Shown here piece by piece: positions 26,807 to 35,481 of a DNA stretch of 64,000 nucleotides. The notes under the pieces are model-generated. The model was not told the origin of the DNA and did no database searches. It worked only from the letters and a program-made list of their open reading frames with translations. Positions within the stretch are counted from its first letter, which is position 1; every line of letters starts with the position of its first letter. Position numbers and translations under genes: made by a program. Location of the stretch: NCBI RefSeq assembly GCF_900114645.1, contig NZ_FOTR01000001.1, positions 62,001 to 126,000 of the forward strand, in the 5' to 3' direction. The stretch comes from Gracilibacillus orientalis (GTDB lineage: Bacteria; Bacillota; Bacilli; Bacillales; Amphibacillaceae).

Positions 26807-28435
26807 TTAATCATCCGGTGGATCTGGATTTTGGTCTTTTAATACTTCTAAGGGGGAACGTTTCTTCTTTTTCTTTTTCCCGCGTTTAATATAAATAGTA
26901 GGCGATTCATAATTATCCGATGCGTTGATATCATGGTTGGACGCCCGCATAAACGACCATGCTAACAGGAACATGATAAAAATTAATGGAAAACCGCCCA
27001 CAATACTAGCTGTCTGTAAGGTATCCAAACCACCCAGAAACATTAATGCAAGTGGCATTATACTTAATGTAAATGCCCAGAATAAACGATTCCATCTTAA
27101 TGGTTCATTTTCAACTTCTTTTTGGGCAACGGATGCTAAGATAAATGAGGATGAATCAAATGTCGTTGCTAAAAAGATTATCGCCAAAATGGTAAAAGCA
27201 CCAACCATTAATCCAGGGAATGGAAGTTGACTGATAATCGCGATAATCGTTGCAGGTGCCCCAAACTCATTAATATGACTCATCGCATCAAATTGACCTG
27301 TCAACTGTAAGTGCAGCCCGTAGTTTCCCATAATCCCGAAGAAAAGTACACACCCAAGCGTACCATATATCATTGTGCCAAAAATCATTTCACGAATCGT
27401 ACGACCTCTTGAAATACGAGCAACAAACAAACCAACAAATGGTGCATATACTAGCCACCATGCCCAATAAAAGACAGTCCATGCTTCCGGGAATCCAGTT
27501 TGCGTAAACTCGCCAATATCTCCGAATGGTTCTACCCATGTTGCCATTTTAAAGAAATTGTCTAACAAAATACCTAAGGAGTTGAATGTTGTTTCCAAAA
27601 TGAAACGAGTAGGACCAAATACTAGAATAAATGCTAAAATAAAAAGTGCTAACCATAAGTTTATATCACTTAAAAGTTTAATGCCTCGACGCAAACCGGA
27701 ATATGAACTCACCGCAAAAATGGCCGTGCAGACAAGCATAATAACTGCTTGCAGCCATAAGGTAACAGGCCATCCTGTTAAATAGGTAACCCCTTGTGCA
27801 ATCATTGGTGTTCCCAAAGCTAATGTAGTCCCTGCACCACCTAACAATCCAAAAATAAATAAAATATCAATGATTTTTCCTAATGGACCATCGATCAAGC
27901 CACCCAAAACCGGTCTAATTGCTTCACTTACTTTTAGTACAGGTCTCTTACGAACATAAAAAAAGTACGCAATTGGCAATGCCGGTAAGGTATAAATCGA
28001 CCAAGCTATTGGTCCCCAGTGAAAAATACCATAGGCAGTTGCCCACTGTATCGCTTCTGTTGATTCTCCTGCCAAACCGAATGGCGGACCTTGATAGTAG
28101 TATACCCACTCAATAACTGACCAGTACAAAATACTGGAACCAATACCTGCAGCAAATAACATCGCAGCCCATGAAAAAGAATTAAATTCTGGTTTTTGAC
28201 CCTCATCACCTAACTTCACATGGCCATTCTTACTAAATGCAACATATAAAAGAAAAGCAAATACAATGAGACCCATCGCTAAATACAACACACCAAAATT
28301 AGTAGTCATAAAAGTATTAGCCTTACCGACAATTTCTTTTCCTTCTTCCGGAAATAAAATGAGAGGTAAAGTTACTGCTAGTAACAGTAAAAACGCTCCA
28401 ATAAAAGTCGGCCAATCAATTTGTCGCTGCCTCAT
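26807..28435 (-). CDS. BCCT-family betaine/carnitine/choline transporter
   Basis: The protein (542 aa) is a BCCT osmolyte importer with twelve membrane segments. Substrate-site and family signatures are SILYWSVIEWVYYYQGPPFG near 100, the tryptophan-rich AWTVFYWAWWLVYAPFVGLF near 320 and ARISRGRTIREM. A very basic tail (KRGKKKKKKRSP) may act as osmosensor. The ATG used lies 11 bases from AGAGGAT; a GTG three codons earlier is too close. It probably takes up glycine betaine with Na+ under salt stress; exact substrate not determined. Confidence 0.9.
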   Translation of the reverse strand: MRQRQIDWPTFIGAFLLLLAVTLPLILFPEEGKEIVGKANTFMTTNFGVLYLAMGLIVFAFLLYVAFSKNGHVKLGDEGQKPEFNSFSWAAMLFAAGIGSSILYWSVIEWVYYYQGPPFGLAGESTEAIQWATAYGIFHWGPIAWSIYTLPALPIAYFFYVRKRPVLKVSEAIRPVLGGLIDGPLGKIIDILFIFGLLGGAGTTLALGTPMIAQGVTYLTGWPVTLWLQAVIMLVCTAIFAVSSYSGLRRGIKLLSDINLWLALFILAFILVFGPTRFILETTFNSLGILLDNFFKMATWVEPFGDIGEFTQTGFPEAWTVFYWAWWLVYAPFVGLFVARISRGRTIREMIFGTMIYGTLGCVLFFGIMGNYGLHLQLTGQFDAMSHINEFGAPATIIAIISQLPFPGLMVGAFTILAIIFLATTFDSSSFILASVAQKEVENEPLRWNRLFWAFTLSIMPLALMFLGGLDTLQTASIVGGFPLIFIMFLLAWSFMRASNHDINASDNYESPTIYIKRGKKKKKKRSPLEVLKDQNPDPPDD

Positions 28436-28495
28436 CGTCTTCACATCCTCTCATTCAATAGTATTTTTAACTTACCCATAATCGGCAAAAAAAAA

Positions 28496-28528
28496 CAAAA
28501 AAGAGAACAATTATTTCATTGTCCTCTT
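28496..28528 (-). terminator. terminator of the small membrane gene
   Basis: AAGAGGACAAT/ATTGTTCTCTT is followed by TTTTTTG on the minus strand, directly after the stop of the small gene and before the BCCT gene. Confidence 0.8.
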
Positions 28529-28529
28529 C

Positions 28530-28715
28530 TTACTTTTTCTTATTTTTATTATCTTGATTCGATACATTTCTGCGAATATAAATGTTATACCACAATAACC
28601 CAAGCACAATAATTAAAATAACAATCGCTGGAACTTGAATAACACCTGTTAAGTCTAAGATCATCATAATTACCAGTACTGTTAGCAACGGTATACGAAT
28701 TTTATTATAGTTCAT
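28530..28715 (-). CDS. small membrane protein, unknown
   Basis: A 61-residue protein with two hydrophobic segments (IPLLTVLVIMMILDL and VPAIVILIIVLGLLWYNIYI) and a charged tail rich in Asn and Lys. AAAAGGGGG precedes the ATG at good spacing and a terminator follows the stop, so it is a real short transcription unit. No family is recognised. Confidence 0.6.
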   Translation of the reverse strand: MNYNKIRIPLLTVLVIMMILDLTGVIQVPAIVILIIVLGLLWYNIYIRRNVSNQDNKNKKK

Positions 28716-28799
28716 GGTATCCCCCTTTTAACCGCTTCCATTAATTAATCCTACCATAAGCCGGTAAAAAAAGCATGTCACGAACTGAAATAAACCAAT

Positions 28800-29831
28800 T
28801 TAGAATTGAGTGCTGATTCTTCTATTTACTTCCGGTATCACTTTGTCCGCTAACAAGTCAATCGTTTCTTTTATTGACTCTATTGGTTGTCCACCAAAAT
28901 CTGCTTGTGCATAAAAACGATTATGGGCAAATAATTGATATTGATAAAGGATTTTTTCAACAATTTGTTCTGGTGTCCCAACAAAGAGCGTAGATTCTTT
29001 ACTTGTAATAAACGCTAAATCGGTTCTGGCTGCTCCCATCGCACCACCAATCCCTTGCTTCGTTAAGTGTTCCCAGTAATTTGCGTAATACAGATAAAAA
29101 TCTCGCTCCAGTTCTGTCTCCGTTTCGCGAATAAAGGTATGACCCGCGATAGCAACTTGTGGTTTATCTCCTTGGTAAACCTCACGATATCGTTGTACTA
29201 ATGGCTGATATTTTTTGGAAATACCACCAATCATCACCACTGTTAAACCACATCCATTGTATCCAGCACGCTCCGCACTTTCGATCGTCCCACCAACACC
29301 TATCGAAATGGGTAATCTGTCTTGCAAAGGTCGTGGCGCAATTTCTGCTTCAGCTAATGCTGAACGATACTTGCCGTTCCATGTGACTTTTTCCTCTTTG
29401 TTCATTTGTAAAAACAGTTGCAAATGCTCTTCAAAAAGTTGGTCATAATCCCTCTCGTTATAGCCAAACAAAGGAAAAGATTCAACAAAGGCTCCTCTAC
29501 CTGCTGTAAACTCAACCCGTCCACCTGATAATAAATCAAGCGTCGCAAAATCCTCAAATAAGCGGACTGGATCTGCGGTATTTAATAAGGTCGTTAATGC
29601 TGTTAATTTGATCTTACTTGTTTGCTGAGAAATCGCAGAAAGCAGCATTTGTGGTGAGGAAACTGCATAATCTAGGCGATGATGCTCTCCCACACCAAAA
29701 AGGTCTAATCCTGACCGATCTGCATATCGAGCCATTTCCACTAACATTTCCAATCGTTCTTTGGTTGTAATGGTTTGTTTTGTTTTTGGATTTTCTAAGA
29801 TTTCGGATAAGCTGTAAACCCCAAACTCCAT
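28800..29831 (-). CDS. LLM-class flavin-dependent oxidoreductase
   Basis: The 343-residue protein belongs to the bacterial-luciferase-like monooxygenases that use FMNH2. It opens MEFGVYSLSEIL and has the family blocks RSGLDLFGVGEHHRLDYAVSSPQ near 37-59, RLFEDFATLDLLSGGRVEFTAGRGAF and PISIGVGGTIESAERAG. It is a type-1 YhbW/luciferase alpha-like protein. It precedes the pseudouridine synthase's downstream end by 16 bases, so the two may be cotranscribed. The substrate is unknown. Confidence 0.88.
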   Translation of the reverse strand: MEFGVYSLSEILENPKTKQTITTKERLEMLVEMARYADRSGLDLFGVGEHHRLDYAVSSPQMLLSAISQQTSKIKLTALTTLLNTADPVRLFEDFATLDLLSGGRVEFTAGRGAFVESFPLFGYNERDYDQLFEEHLQLFLQMNKEEKVTWNGKYRSALAEAEIAPRPLQDRLPISIGVGGTIESAERAGYNGCGLTVVMIGGISKKYQPLVQRYREVYQGDKPQVAIAGHTFIRETETELERDFYLYYANYWEHLTKQGIGGAMGAARTDLAFITSKESTLFVGTPEQIVEKILYQYQLFAHNRFYAQADFGGQPIESIKETIDLLADKVIPEVNRRISTQF

Positions 29832-29847
29832 GATGTTCTTCCTCTCT

Positions 29848-30531
29848 CTATTTCATAAGTAATGCTTCCCATTTAGACCACGGAAATTGATCAGGTGGAA
29901 ATGATACTGCACTGACTTCCTCTTTACGAACCGGATGGGTAAATCGTAATTCGTGCGACCATAGCGCAATTTGCTGGCCAGGCTTGTTCACTTTTGTCCC
30001 ATATTTCTGATCACCATATAGCGGATATCCACGCGAAGCAAACTGAACCCGAATTTGATGGGGGCGGCCGGTACGTAAATTAATTTTCACTAAACTTAAG
30101 CCTTTATCACTTGCTAACAGCTGATAATCAAGGACAGCCTTTTTTGCTTGCGCATTATTTTTTGATGAGACCGTGACCACATTTTGACTTCGGTCTTTCC
30201 ATAAAAAATCCACCCAATCTCCTGTTAGTTCTGGAACCCCTCTGACTACAGCTAAATATGTTTTGCCTAATTCATTTTTCCTGATCGAATCTGATAATCG
30301 TGATGCAGCTTTTGACGTTTTCGCAAATACCATTACTCCACCAACCGGTCGATCTAAGCGATGGACTAAACCTAAATAAACATTGCCAGGCTTCTGATAG
30401 CGAATTTTGATATCTTCTTTCAAAATAGTGAGCAAATCCTCATCATTGCTTTGATCTTTTTGCACCGGTACATTGACCGGTTTTTCCACCATCAATAAGT
30501 GATTGTCTTCATATAACACACGGATACTCAT
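29848..30531 (-). CDS. RluA-family RNA pseudouridine synthase
   Basis: The 227-residue enzyme isomerises uridine in rRNA or tRNA. The catalytic motif is VHRLDRPVGGVMVF near 65-78 with the nucleophile Asp; GRPHQIRVQF near 166 and LYGDQKYG are the other family blocks. It has no S4 domain. The start used follows AAAGGGG at six bases; the longer frame does not. The gene lies 16 bases ahead of the luciferase-like gene. Confidence 0.9.
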   Translation of the reverse strand: MSIRVLYEDNHLLMVEKPVNVPVQKDQSNDEDLLTILKEDIKIRYQKPGNVYLGLVHRLDRPVGGVMVFAKTSKAASRLSDSIRKNELGKTYLAVVRGVPELTGDWVDFLWKDRSQNVVTVSSKNNAQAKKAVLDYQLLASDKGLSLVKINLRTGRPHQIRVQFASRGYPLYGDQKYGTKVNKPGQQIALWSHELRFTHPVRKEEVSAVSFPPDQFPWSKWEALLMK

Positions 30532-30621
30532 AAGAAACCCCTTTGTAAGTAGATAGTCCTCTTGCTTAACAGCAAGCATTTATTCATAATTTGCATTTCA
30601 TTTTCTATGTTATTCTAACAT

Positions 30622-30652
30622 AAAAAAGATCTCCTAAAGACTAGGAGACCTT
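30622..30652 (-). terminator. terminator of the cupredoxin lipoprotein gene
   Basis: The stem GGTCTCCTA/TAGGAGATC-type hairpin is followed by TTTTTTA on the minus strand, just behind the stop. Confidence 0.85.
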
Positions 30653-30661
30653 TATGCTTTA

Positions 30662-31033
30662 TTATTCTACAATTAATGTTGCCACCATATCATCGTGACC
30701 AGCTCCACACATAACTGAACACCTGATTGTATATTCCCCTGCTTCAAGTGTTGCAGTTGCGGAACCTTCTTCATCCAATGCAATATCAGTTCCTTCTATT
30801 TCTATACCGTGGAAACCTTCTTCATTTGTAAGATTTACTGTAACTTCACCTGCTGGTACAGTATATTCTTCTTGATCAAATTGCCAGTTAGAAGCAGTAA
30901 CGTCTACTGTTTCACCATCTCCGCTTGCAGTTTCTCCATCATTATTTGAACTTCCTTCATCATCACTGCCACCACAAGCTGCTAACACTAGTGCTAATGA
31001 TAATGTCATCATTCCAAAAAGTATTTTTTTCAT
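30662..31033 (-). CDS. CuA-type cupredoxin lipoprotein
   Basis: The 123-residue protein begins MKKILFGMMTLSLALVLAAC, a lipoprotein signal, then an acidic linker (GGSDDEGSSNNDGETASGDG) and a cupredoxin domain. The domain holds a complete binuclear CuA ligand set: His in EEGFHGIEIE and C-S-V-M-C-G-A-G-H-D-D-M (Cx3Cx3Hx2M), as in cytochrome oxidase subunit II. No oxidase subunit I gene is near. It could pass electrons to a quinol or cytochrome oxidase, or serve as a copper carrier to one. The start used follows AAGGGG and gives a proper signal. Confidence 0.85.
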   Translation of the reverse strand: MKKILFGMMTLSLALVLAACGGSDDEGSSNNDGETASGDGETVDVTASNWQFDQEEYTVPAGEVTVNLTNEEGFHGIEIEGTDIALDEEGSATATLEAGEYTIRCSVMCGAGHDDMVATLIVE

Positions 31034-31227
31034 GTTTATCTTATCCCCTTTCTGTTCCGTTAAGTATATTAATCTCTTACATCGAAATACGTTCGCCATT
31101 TATAGGATCACTTCTTCATTATAACAATTGGTTTCTTGGTTAATCTACTTTTACGTACATTCTTCACATAACATTCATATTTATTGACATGAGCAGCAAA
31201 AAATATCTTTATAGGCATTAAGAAATC

Positions 31228-31794
31228 CTAGAAGATCAAATATTTATAAAATGCCGGGAACTCACGAATCGTAGAGTAAATATCTCGCCATTCAAAATAC
31301 TCTGCATGTGCCCCGTATACTTCCGTAAAACCTTGCTGCTTCATCGCTAACTTAGTTCTAGTAATATGAAAAAATTGCGTAATAACGGTGATACTCTCTG
31401 TCGACAGATTTTTTTGATGTGCGATCTCCAAAGTGTTCTCTGCCGTCATTTCAGTATTATAGCCATTGCTATCCGTCACGATCGTTGCTTCAGGCACTCC
31501 TTTTTCGATTACATAATCTTTCATTACTTCCGCTTCATCAAACCCCTCAATGCCGACACCACCACTAACAATAATCTTTTCCAGTTTGTTATCCAAATAC
31601 AAACTGACCGCTTTATCAAGTCGTGCTTGCAGTCTGTCTGAGGGTGTGCCATCTTCATTGACTTTATTACCAAAAACAACACCAATCTCTGAATGTTCTT
31701 TTTCATCAGTTAATCCATCAATGGTGATAATAATCGTATGTATGATGAAAAAGGTGAATGCTAGTCCAATCAGTATGATTACTATCTTTTTCAT
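31228..31794 (-). CDS. YdcF/SanA-type DUF218 membrane-anchored protein
   Basis: The 188-residue protein has one N-terminal membrane anchor and a DUF218 domain with IGVVFGNKVNEDGTPSDRLQARLD near 37-60, IIVSGG near 75, and TAENTLEIA / VTQFFHITRTKLAM. This family includes SanA and ElyC, linked to envelope integrity. The domain faces outward. It lies divergent from the nuclease gene and is transcribed alone. Confidence 0.82.
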   Translation of the reverse strand: MKKIVIILIGLAFTFFIIHTIIITIDGLTDEKEHSEIGVVFGNKVNEDGTPSDRLQARLDKAVSLYLDNKLEKIIVSGGVGIEGFDEAEVMKDYVIEKGVPEATIVTDSNGYNTEMTAENTLEIAHQKNLSTESITVITQFFHITRTKLAMKQQGFTEVYGAHAEYFEWRDIYSTIREFPAFYKYLIF

Positions 31795-31901
31795 AGAATA
31801 CTCCTTTCCCCATCTATCTTAAACGAAAAAGATCTTTAAAACTATACCTCTTTATAGTAAACTGACTTTCAAAGTTTACTAACACAACAGGAGGAAACAT
31901 C

Positions 31902-32651
31902 ATGTTTATTGAAAAATGGCTGATCAGTTTACTTATCGTGTTTACTGTACTAGCTGGGTGTGGCACTGTAACAGTCGAAGATGAACTAACCGATGCGCCA
32001 TCTGCGGACAATGCTTCCGAAAAAACTATGCCACAGGAAAACGAGAAACCTGCAGAAACTCAAGAAGATGGAAATTTTTCCACAGCAACAGTCAGTCGCG
32101 TAGTCGATGGTGACACGGTCAATATTGAATTAGATGGTCAAGAAGAAACAGTAAGACTTTTATTAGTTGATACACCTGAAACGAAACATCCCAAACTTCC
32201 TGTTCAGCCTTTCGGTCAGGAAGCCTCTGATTTTGCAGTGGAAAAACTGACAGGCAAAGACATTCAAATCGAATTCGATGGACCGGAACGAGATAACTAT
32301 GATCGTCTGCTTGGCTATATTTGGGTGGACGGGGACAATTTTAATCAACTATTAGTAGAAAAAGGCTTAGCACGTTATGCTTATGTCTATGATCCTCCAT
32401 ACACCCATCAAGACGAAATGAAACAAGCCGAACAACAAGCACGTGAAGCAGGGATTGGAATCTGGAGTATCGATGGATATGTAACAGAAGATGGATTTAA
32501 TCATGAAGATGTGGAGGATGACCCGGACGAAGATATTCATTATGCTAATTGTACAGAAGCACGCGATGCAGGAGTAACCCCTCTATATGAAGGGGACCCT
32601 GGATATAACAGTGATATGGACCGCGATGGTGACGGAATAGCATGTGAATAA
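31902..32651 (+). CDS. secreted thermonuclease lipoprotein with Excalibur domain
   Basis: The 249-residue protein has a signal with lipobox (LLIVFTVLAGC), a low-complexity linker, an SNase domain (ATVSRVVDGDTVNIELDG near 63 and VRLLLVDTPET near 85, with the catalytic Arg and Glu in DGPERDNYDRLLGYIWV) and a C-terminal calcium-binding Excalibur motif (DMDRDGDGIACE). It cleaves extracellular DNA or RNA and may help scavenge nucleic acids. A perfect AGGAGG precedes it. Confidence 0.92.
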   Translation: MFIEKWLISLLIVFTVLAGCGTVTVEDELTDAPSADNASEKTMPQENEKPAETQEDGNFSTATVSRVVDGDTVNIELDGQEETVRLLLVDTPETKHPKLPVQPFGQEASDFAVEKLTGKDIQIEFDGPERDNYDRLLGYIWVDGDNFNQLLVEKGLARYAYVYDPPYTHQDEMKQAEQQAREAGIGIWSIDGYVTEDGFNHEDVEDDPDEDIHYANCTEARDAGVTPLYEGDPGYNSDMDRDGDGIACE

Positions 32652-32680
32652 TTAAGGATTTTAGTTTTATCTGACGATTC

Positions 32681-32743
32681 TAGACACTTGTTTTAATTAT
32701 CTGGACACTTTCTAGCATTTACTGGACACTTCTAATAAAATTA
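32681..32743. repeat. 21-bp phased repeat, three degenerate units
   Basis: Units beginning TAGACACTT, TGGACACTT and TGGACACTT start at 32681, 32702 and 32723, exactly 21 bases apart. They have the same layout as the six-unit array at 35054 (TGGCCACTTTT plus about ten variable bases). The position is the gap between convergent nuclease and TatD genes. Confidence 0.75.
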
Positions 32744-32748
32744 GCAAT

Positions 32749-32769
32749 GCCCGAAAAAATCTTTCGGGC
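32749..32769. terminator. bidirectional terminator between nuclease and TatD genes
   Basis: GCCCGAAA/TTTCGGGC with a five-base loop lies between convergent genes and is followed by T-rich DNA on the plus strand. Confidence 0.75.
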
Positions 32770-32781
32770 TTATTTATATAT

Positions 32782-33543
32782 CTAATTCTCGAATCGATAA
32801 AATAATTTCGTATTCTGTTCCACTTGGTCTACTACTTGCTGCATAGGTAAATTCTTAATATCTGTTATTTGTTTGATCACATCTTTTATCATATTCGGAT
32901 GTGTCATTTTTCCTTGAAAGGAACCTTCAAACGGCCATGGACCATCGGTTTCAGCCATCATCAATTCAATCGGATAATTTTTGATTAAATGCTGAATCTC
33001 CTTTTCATAAACACAATCTGGTGTCACGGAAATCATATAGTTTGATTCGATCATTCTCTGAACCGTTGCAGCATCTCCTTTAAACCAATGAAAATGAGCA
33101 CGTTTTACGCCATGTTTTGCTAATAAATCACAAACGATCTCCGCATCGTCATATACAGCATGCAATACAATCGGCAAATCATATTGCACAGCTAAAGCCA
33201 TAAATTGTTCTAGTATTTCGATATAGGCTTGAAGGTTAAGACCAGGATCCTCTTTTCTCATGTAAAATGGTAATCCTACTTCACCGATGGCAACTATGTG
33301 CTCATGCCGCTCATGAATCAATATTTCGATTTGCGCTATTTCTTGATCAGTTGGAAGCGACTGTTCCGGATGCCAGCCAAATGTCGGAAAAACGGTTGGA
33401 TGCTGCTTGGCTAATTGCCAGACTTTTTCACAGCTTTTCAGATCACTTGATACTGCAATCATCCCATCAACTTCTAACGTATCTATTATCTTTTCTTGTT
33501 CCTTTTGCTTATACCAATCCAAATGAATATGTGCATCAAACAT
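32782..33543 (-). CDS. TatD-family metal-dependent hydrolase
   Basis: The 253-residue protein is a TIM-barrel hydrolase of the TatD DNase family. Metal ligands are seen in FDAHIHLDW near 2-10, IGEVGLPFY near 90, IVLHAVYDDA near 122, and ETDGPWPF near 200. Members hydrolyse DNA ends or other substrates. It overlaps the thiamine-transporter ATPase gene by eight bases and is the last gene of that TPP-controlled operon, an unusual partner; a role in salvage of a thiamine breakdown product is possible but speculative. Confidence 0.85.
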   Translation of the reverse strand: MFDAHIHLDWYKQKEQEKIIDTLEVDGMIAVSSDLKSCEKVWQLAKQHPTVFPTFGWHPEQSLPTDQEIAQIEILIHERHEHIVAIGEVGLPFYMRKEDPGLNLQAYIEILEQFMALAVQYDLPIVLHAVYDDAEIVCDLLAKHGVKRAHFHWFKGDAATVQRMIESNYMISVTPDCVYEKEIQHLIKNYPIELMMAETDGPWPFEGSFQGKMTHPNMIKDVIKQITDIKNLPMQQVVDQVEQNTKLFYRFEN

Positions 33544-34279
33544 CTAATACACCTCGTAATGTTTGGTAGATTTCTTTTTTCGTTTCAAGAAATGCTGTCG
33601 ACAAGGTTAATTTCTCATTTCTCGGTCGTTCGAAATCAATGCTAAATTCCTTGATGACATTGGCTGGTTTCGAGCCTAAAACAAGAATTCGATCCGATAA
33701 AAAAATCGCTTCCTCAATGTTATGTGTCACAAATAAGACGGATGGCCGTTCTTGCTCCCAGATCGATAATAACCATTTTTGCATTTCTAACCTTGTGAAC
33801 TCATCTAATGAAGAAAAAGGTTCATCTAAACATATAAAAGATTGTGGACTTAATAAGCTGCGTACAAAGGCAACTCGCTGGCGCATACCACCTGATAATT
33901 CATGTGGATAGGCGTTGGCATAATCCTTCAAGCCCGCTCTTTCCAACATTTCAAGTGCTTTTTGCTTATCAGGTTTTTGATATAGTTCCACATTTAATAT
34001 GACATTTTCTAAAACCGTGCGCCACGGAAAAAGCGAAGGTGTTTGCGGCATATAACTGATGGAGCCTTTTTTTCCATTAATTGTTTCATTATCTAATCTA
34101 ATCATTCCTTGATCGGCTTGATAGAGCCCACCAATCAGATGAAATATCGTACTTTTTCCACTTCCAGACGGTCCAAGTAAGGAGACGAATTCGCCATCAT
34201 TCACTTGCAAATCCAATTTATCCAGAATCATTTGTTCACCGAATCTTTTGGTAATATTCTCAAGTACTAGTGTACTCAT
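33536..34279 (-). CDS. thiZ: thiamine-precursor ABC transporter ATPase
   Basis: The 247-residue ATPase has Walker A GPSGSGKST near 36, the signature LSGGMRQRVAF near 130, Walker B FICLDEPFSSLDE near 153 and the switch His. It resembles the NitT/TauT class and, from context, ThiZ of the ThiXYZ importer of formylaminopyrimidine or HMP. The start ATG overlaps the permease stop (ATGA) and follows AAGGAGG. The gene symbol rests on the TPP riboswitch and neighbours. Confidence 0.82.
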   Translation of the reverse strand: MSTLVLENITKRFGEQMILDKLDLQVNDGEFVSLLGPSGSGKSTIFHLIGGLYQADQGMIRLDNETINGKKGSISYMPQTPSLFPWRTVLENVILNVELYQKPDKQKALEMLERAGLKDYANAYPHELSGGMRQRVAFVRSLLSPQSFICLDEPFSSLDEFTRLEMQKWLLSIWEQERPSVLFVTHNIEEAIFLSDRILVLGSKPANVIKEFSIDFERPRNEKLTLSTAFLETKKEIYQTLRGVLDV

Positions 34280-35034
34280 CACTGATCCTCCTTACTCGGA
34301 TGCCATTTTAAGATGATTTTTTCAGCAGCAATGATAATCGCGAAAAAAATCAGACATAAAATCATAATAAATAAGATGGCCACAAATACCCTGTCCGTTC
34401 TGAACGATGAAGAAGCTAAGGTCATGTAAACACCAATTCCTTGATTAGCACCTAACCACTCCGAAATCACAGCCCCCATTACACTATAGGTAGCCGAAAT
34501 TTTTAATCCAGAAAACATTTGTGGTACTGCATAAGGCAATTCTAGTTTTGTGAAAATTTGCCTTTTCGATGCACCTGCCATTTTCATATAATGAATTAAT
34601 TCAGGATTTGTATGCCTTAATCCATCAATAGTAGATACTGCGATTGGGAAAAAACATACTAAAGTAATAATTAATAATTTCGGTGTGACACCAAATCCGA
34701 ACCAAATTACAAGCAGTGGCGCAAGCACAATAATCGGAATATTTTGCGACATAATAAGCAAGGGGTATAGTGCTTCACGAATTTTCGGTAAGATGTGAAG
34801 GACAATCGCAATAATCAGTCCTACACTTATACCGATTGCAAATCCACTTACAATCAACGTCACAGTCGATAATATATGATGCTGGTAATTGTCCCAGCCG
34901 CTAATAGCTTCCTGAATAATGACAGTGGGTGCAGGAAGAACCCATGTCGGAATATCAAAAAAGCGAGTGGACACTTCCCAAATTATTAAAATAATGATCA
35001 TCACGCTGATTGGTAAAATCGACTTTCTAAACAT
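34279..35034 (-). CDS. thiX: thiamine-precursor ABC transporter permease
   Basis: The 251-residue permease has six membrane segments and the EAA loop YMKMAGASKRQIFTKLELPYAVPQMFSGLK near 170-200. It is of the NitT/TauT type found in ThiXYZ. AGGAG precedes the start. The 140 bases upstream are filled by a six-unit 21-bp repeat, which separates it from the YkoF-like gene of the same operon. Confidence 0.83.
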   Translation of the reverse strand: MFRKSILPISVMIIILIIWEVSTRFFDIPTWVLPAPTVIIQEAISGWDNYQHHILSTVTLIVSGFAIGISVGLIIAIVLHILPKIREALYPLLIMSQNIPIIVLAPLLVIWFGFGVTPKLLIITLVCFFPIAVSTIDGLRHTNPELIHYMKMAGASKRQIFTKLELPYAVPQMFSGLKISATYSVMGAVISEWLGANQGIGVYMTLASSSFRTDRVFVAILFIMILCLIFFAIIIAAEKIILKWHPSKEDQ

Positions 35035-35053
35035 AGAGCATGCTCCTATTTAC

Positions 35054-35174
35054 TGGCCACTTTTTATTATTTAGTGGCCACTTTTCGTCACTTTCTGGCC
35101 ACTTTTGATGAGTTGCTGGCCACTTTTTTCCGTTTGCTGGCCACTTTTAAGCATTTGCTGGCCACTTCGCAAAT
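35054..35174. repeat. 21-bp phased tandem array, six units of TGGCCACTTTT-N10
   Basis: TGGCCACTT occurs at 35054, 35075, 35096, 35117, 35138 and 35159, an exact 21-base period. The first eleven bases (TGGCCACTTTT) are constant in five units; the next five or so vary and the end is near TTTGC. TGGCCA is itself a palindrome. The array fills the gap between two genes of a TPP-controlled operon, so it is transcribed. The period equals two helical turns. Confidence 0.9.
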
Positions 35175-35468
35175 TTAACGATATTTTTTTGTTAGTTCAC
35201 CCATCGAAGCTTCATGATCTTTACGAGAATAAATCTTCACCTGTGATATGACACTTGGGCATTCTAACTCATGCATACGTTGATTCATTTTTTCGATAAC
35301 AGATAATAATTCTGCGAGATCACCTTCCAATGTTGTCTCTAATGGATTAACCTGATATTTTACGCCCGCTTGCTCGATAATCTTGATCGCTTCATCGACA
35401 AAAGGGATCGAGTCTTCTCCATTTGCTGTCTTGGGAATGATTTGTACACTAACTAATGCTTCAGCCAT
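35175..35468 (-). CDS. MTH1187/YkoF-like thiamine-binding protein
   Basis: The 97-residue protein is a DUF77 (MTH1187) family member: ALVSVQIIPKTANGEDSIPF near 4-23, VKYQVNPLETTLEGDL and RMHELECPSVISQVKIYSR. YkoF-type relatives bind thiamine or its HMP moiety in the cytoplasm. It lies between the binding protein (13 bases) and permease genes of the TPP-controlled importer, consistent with handling the imported precursor. Confidence 0.83.
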   Translation of the reverse strand: MAEALVSVQIIPKTANGEDSIPFVDEAIKIIEQAGVKYQVNPLETTLEGDLAELLSVIEKMNQRMHELECPSVISQVKIYSRKDHEASMGELTKKYR

Positions 35469-35481
35469 TTATATTCCTCCA

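Noticed and set aside
35054-35174. The regular TGGCCACTTTT repeats might be a CRISPR array
   Set aside because: Repeat heads are only 11 bases, spacers about ten, and no cas gene is present. CRISPR units are about 60-75 bases long.
35095-35177. The 21-bp array encodes a seven-residue repeat (EVASK/KVASK-like) in frame after the YkoF-like stop
   Set aside because: The frame lies after a genuine stop, has no start or ribosome site and exists only because 21 is a multiple of three.
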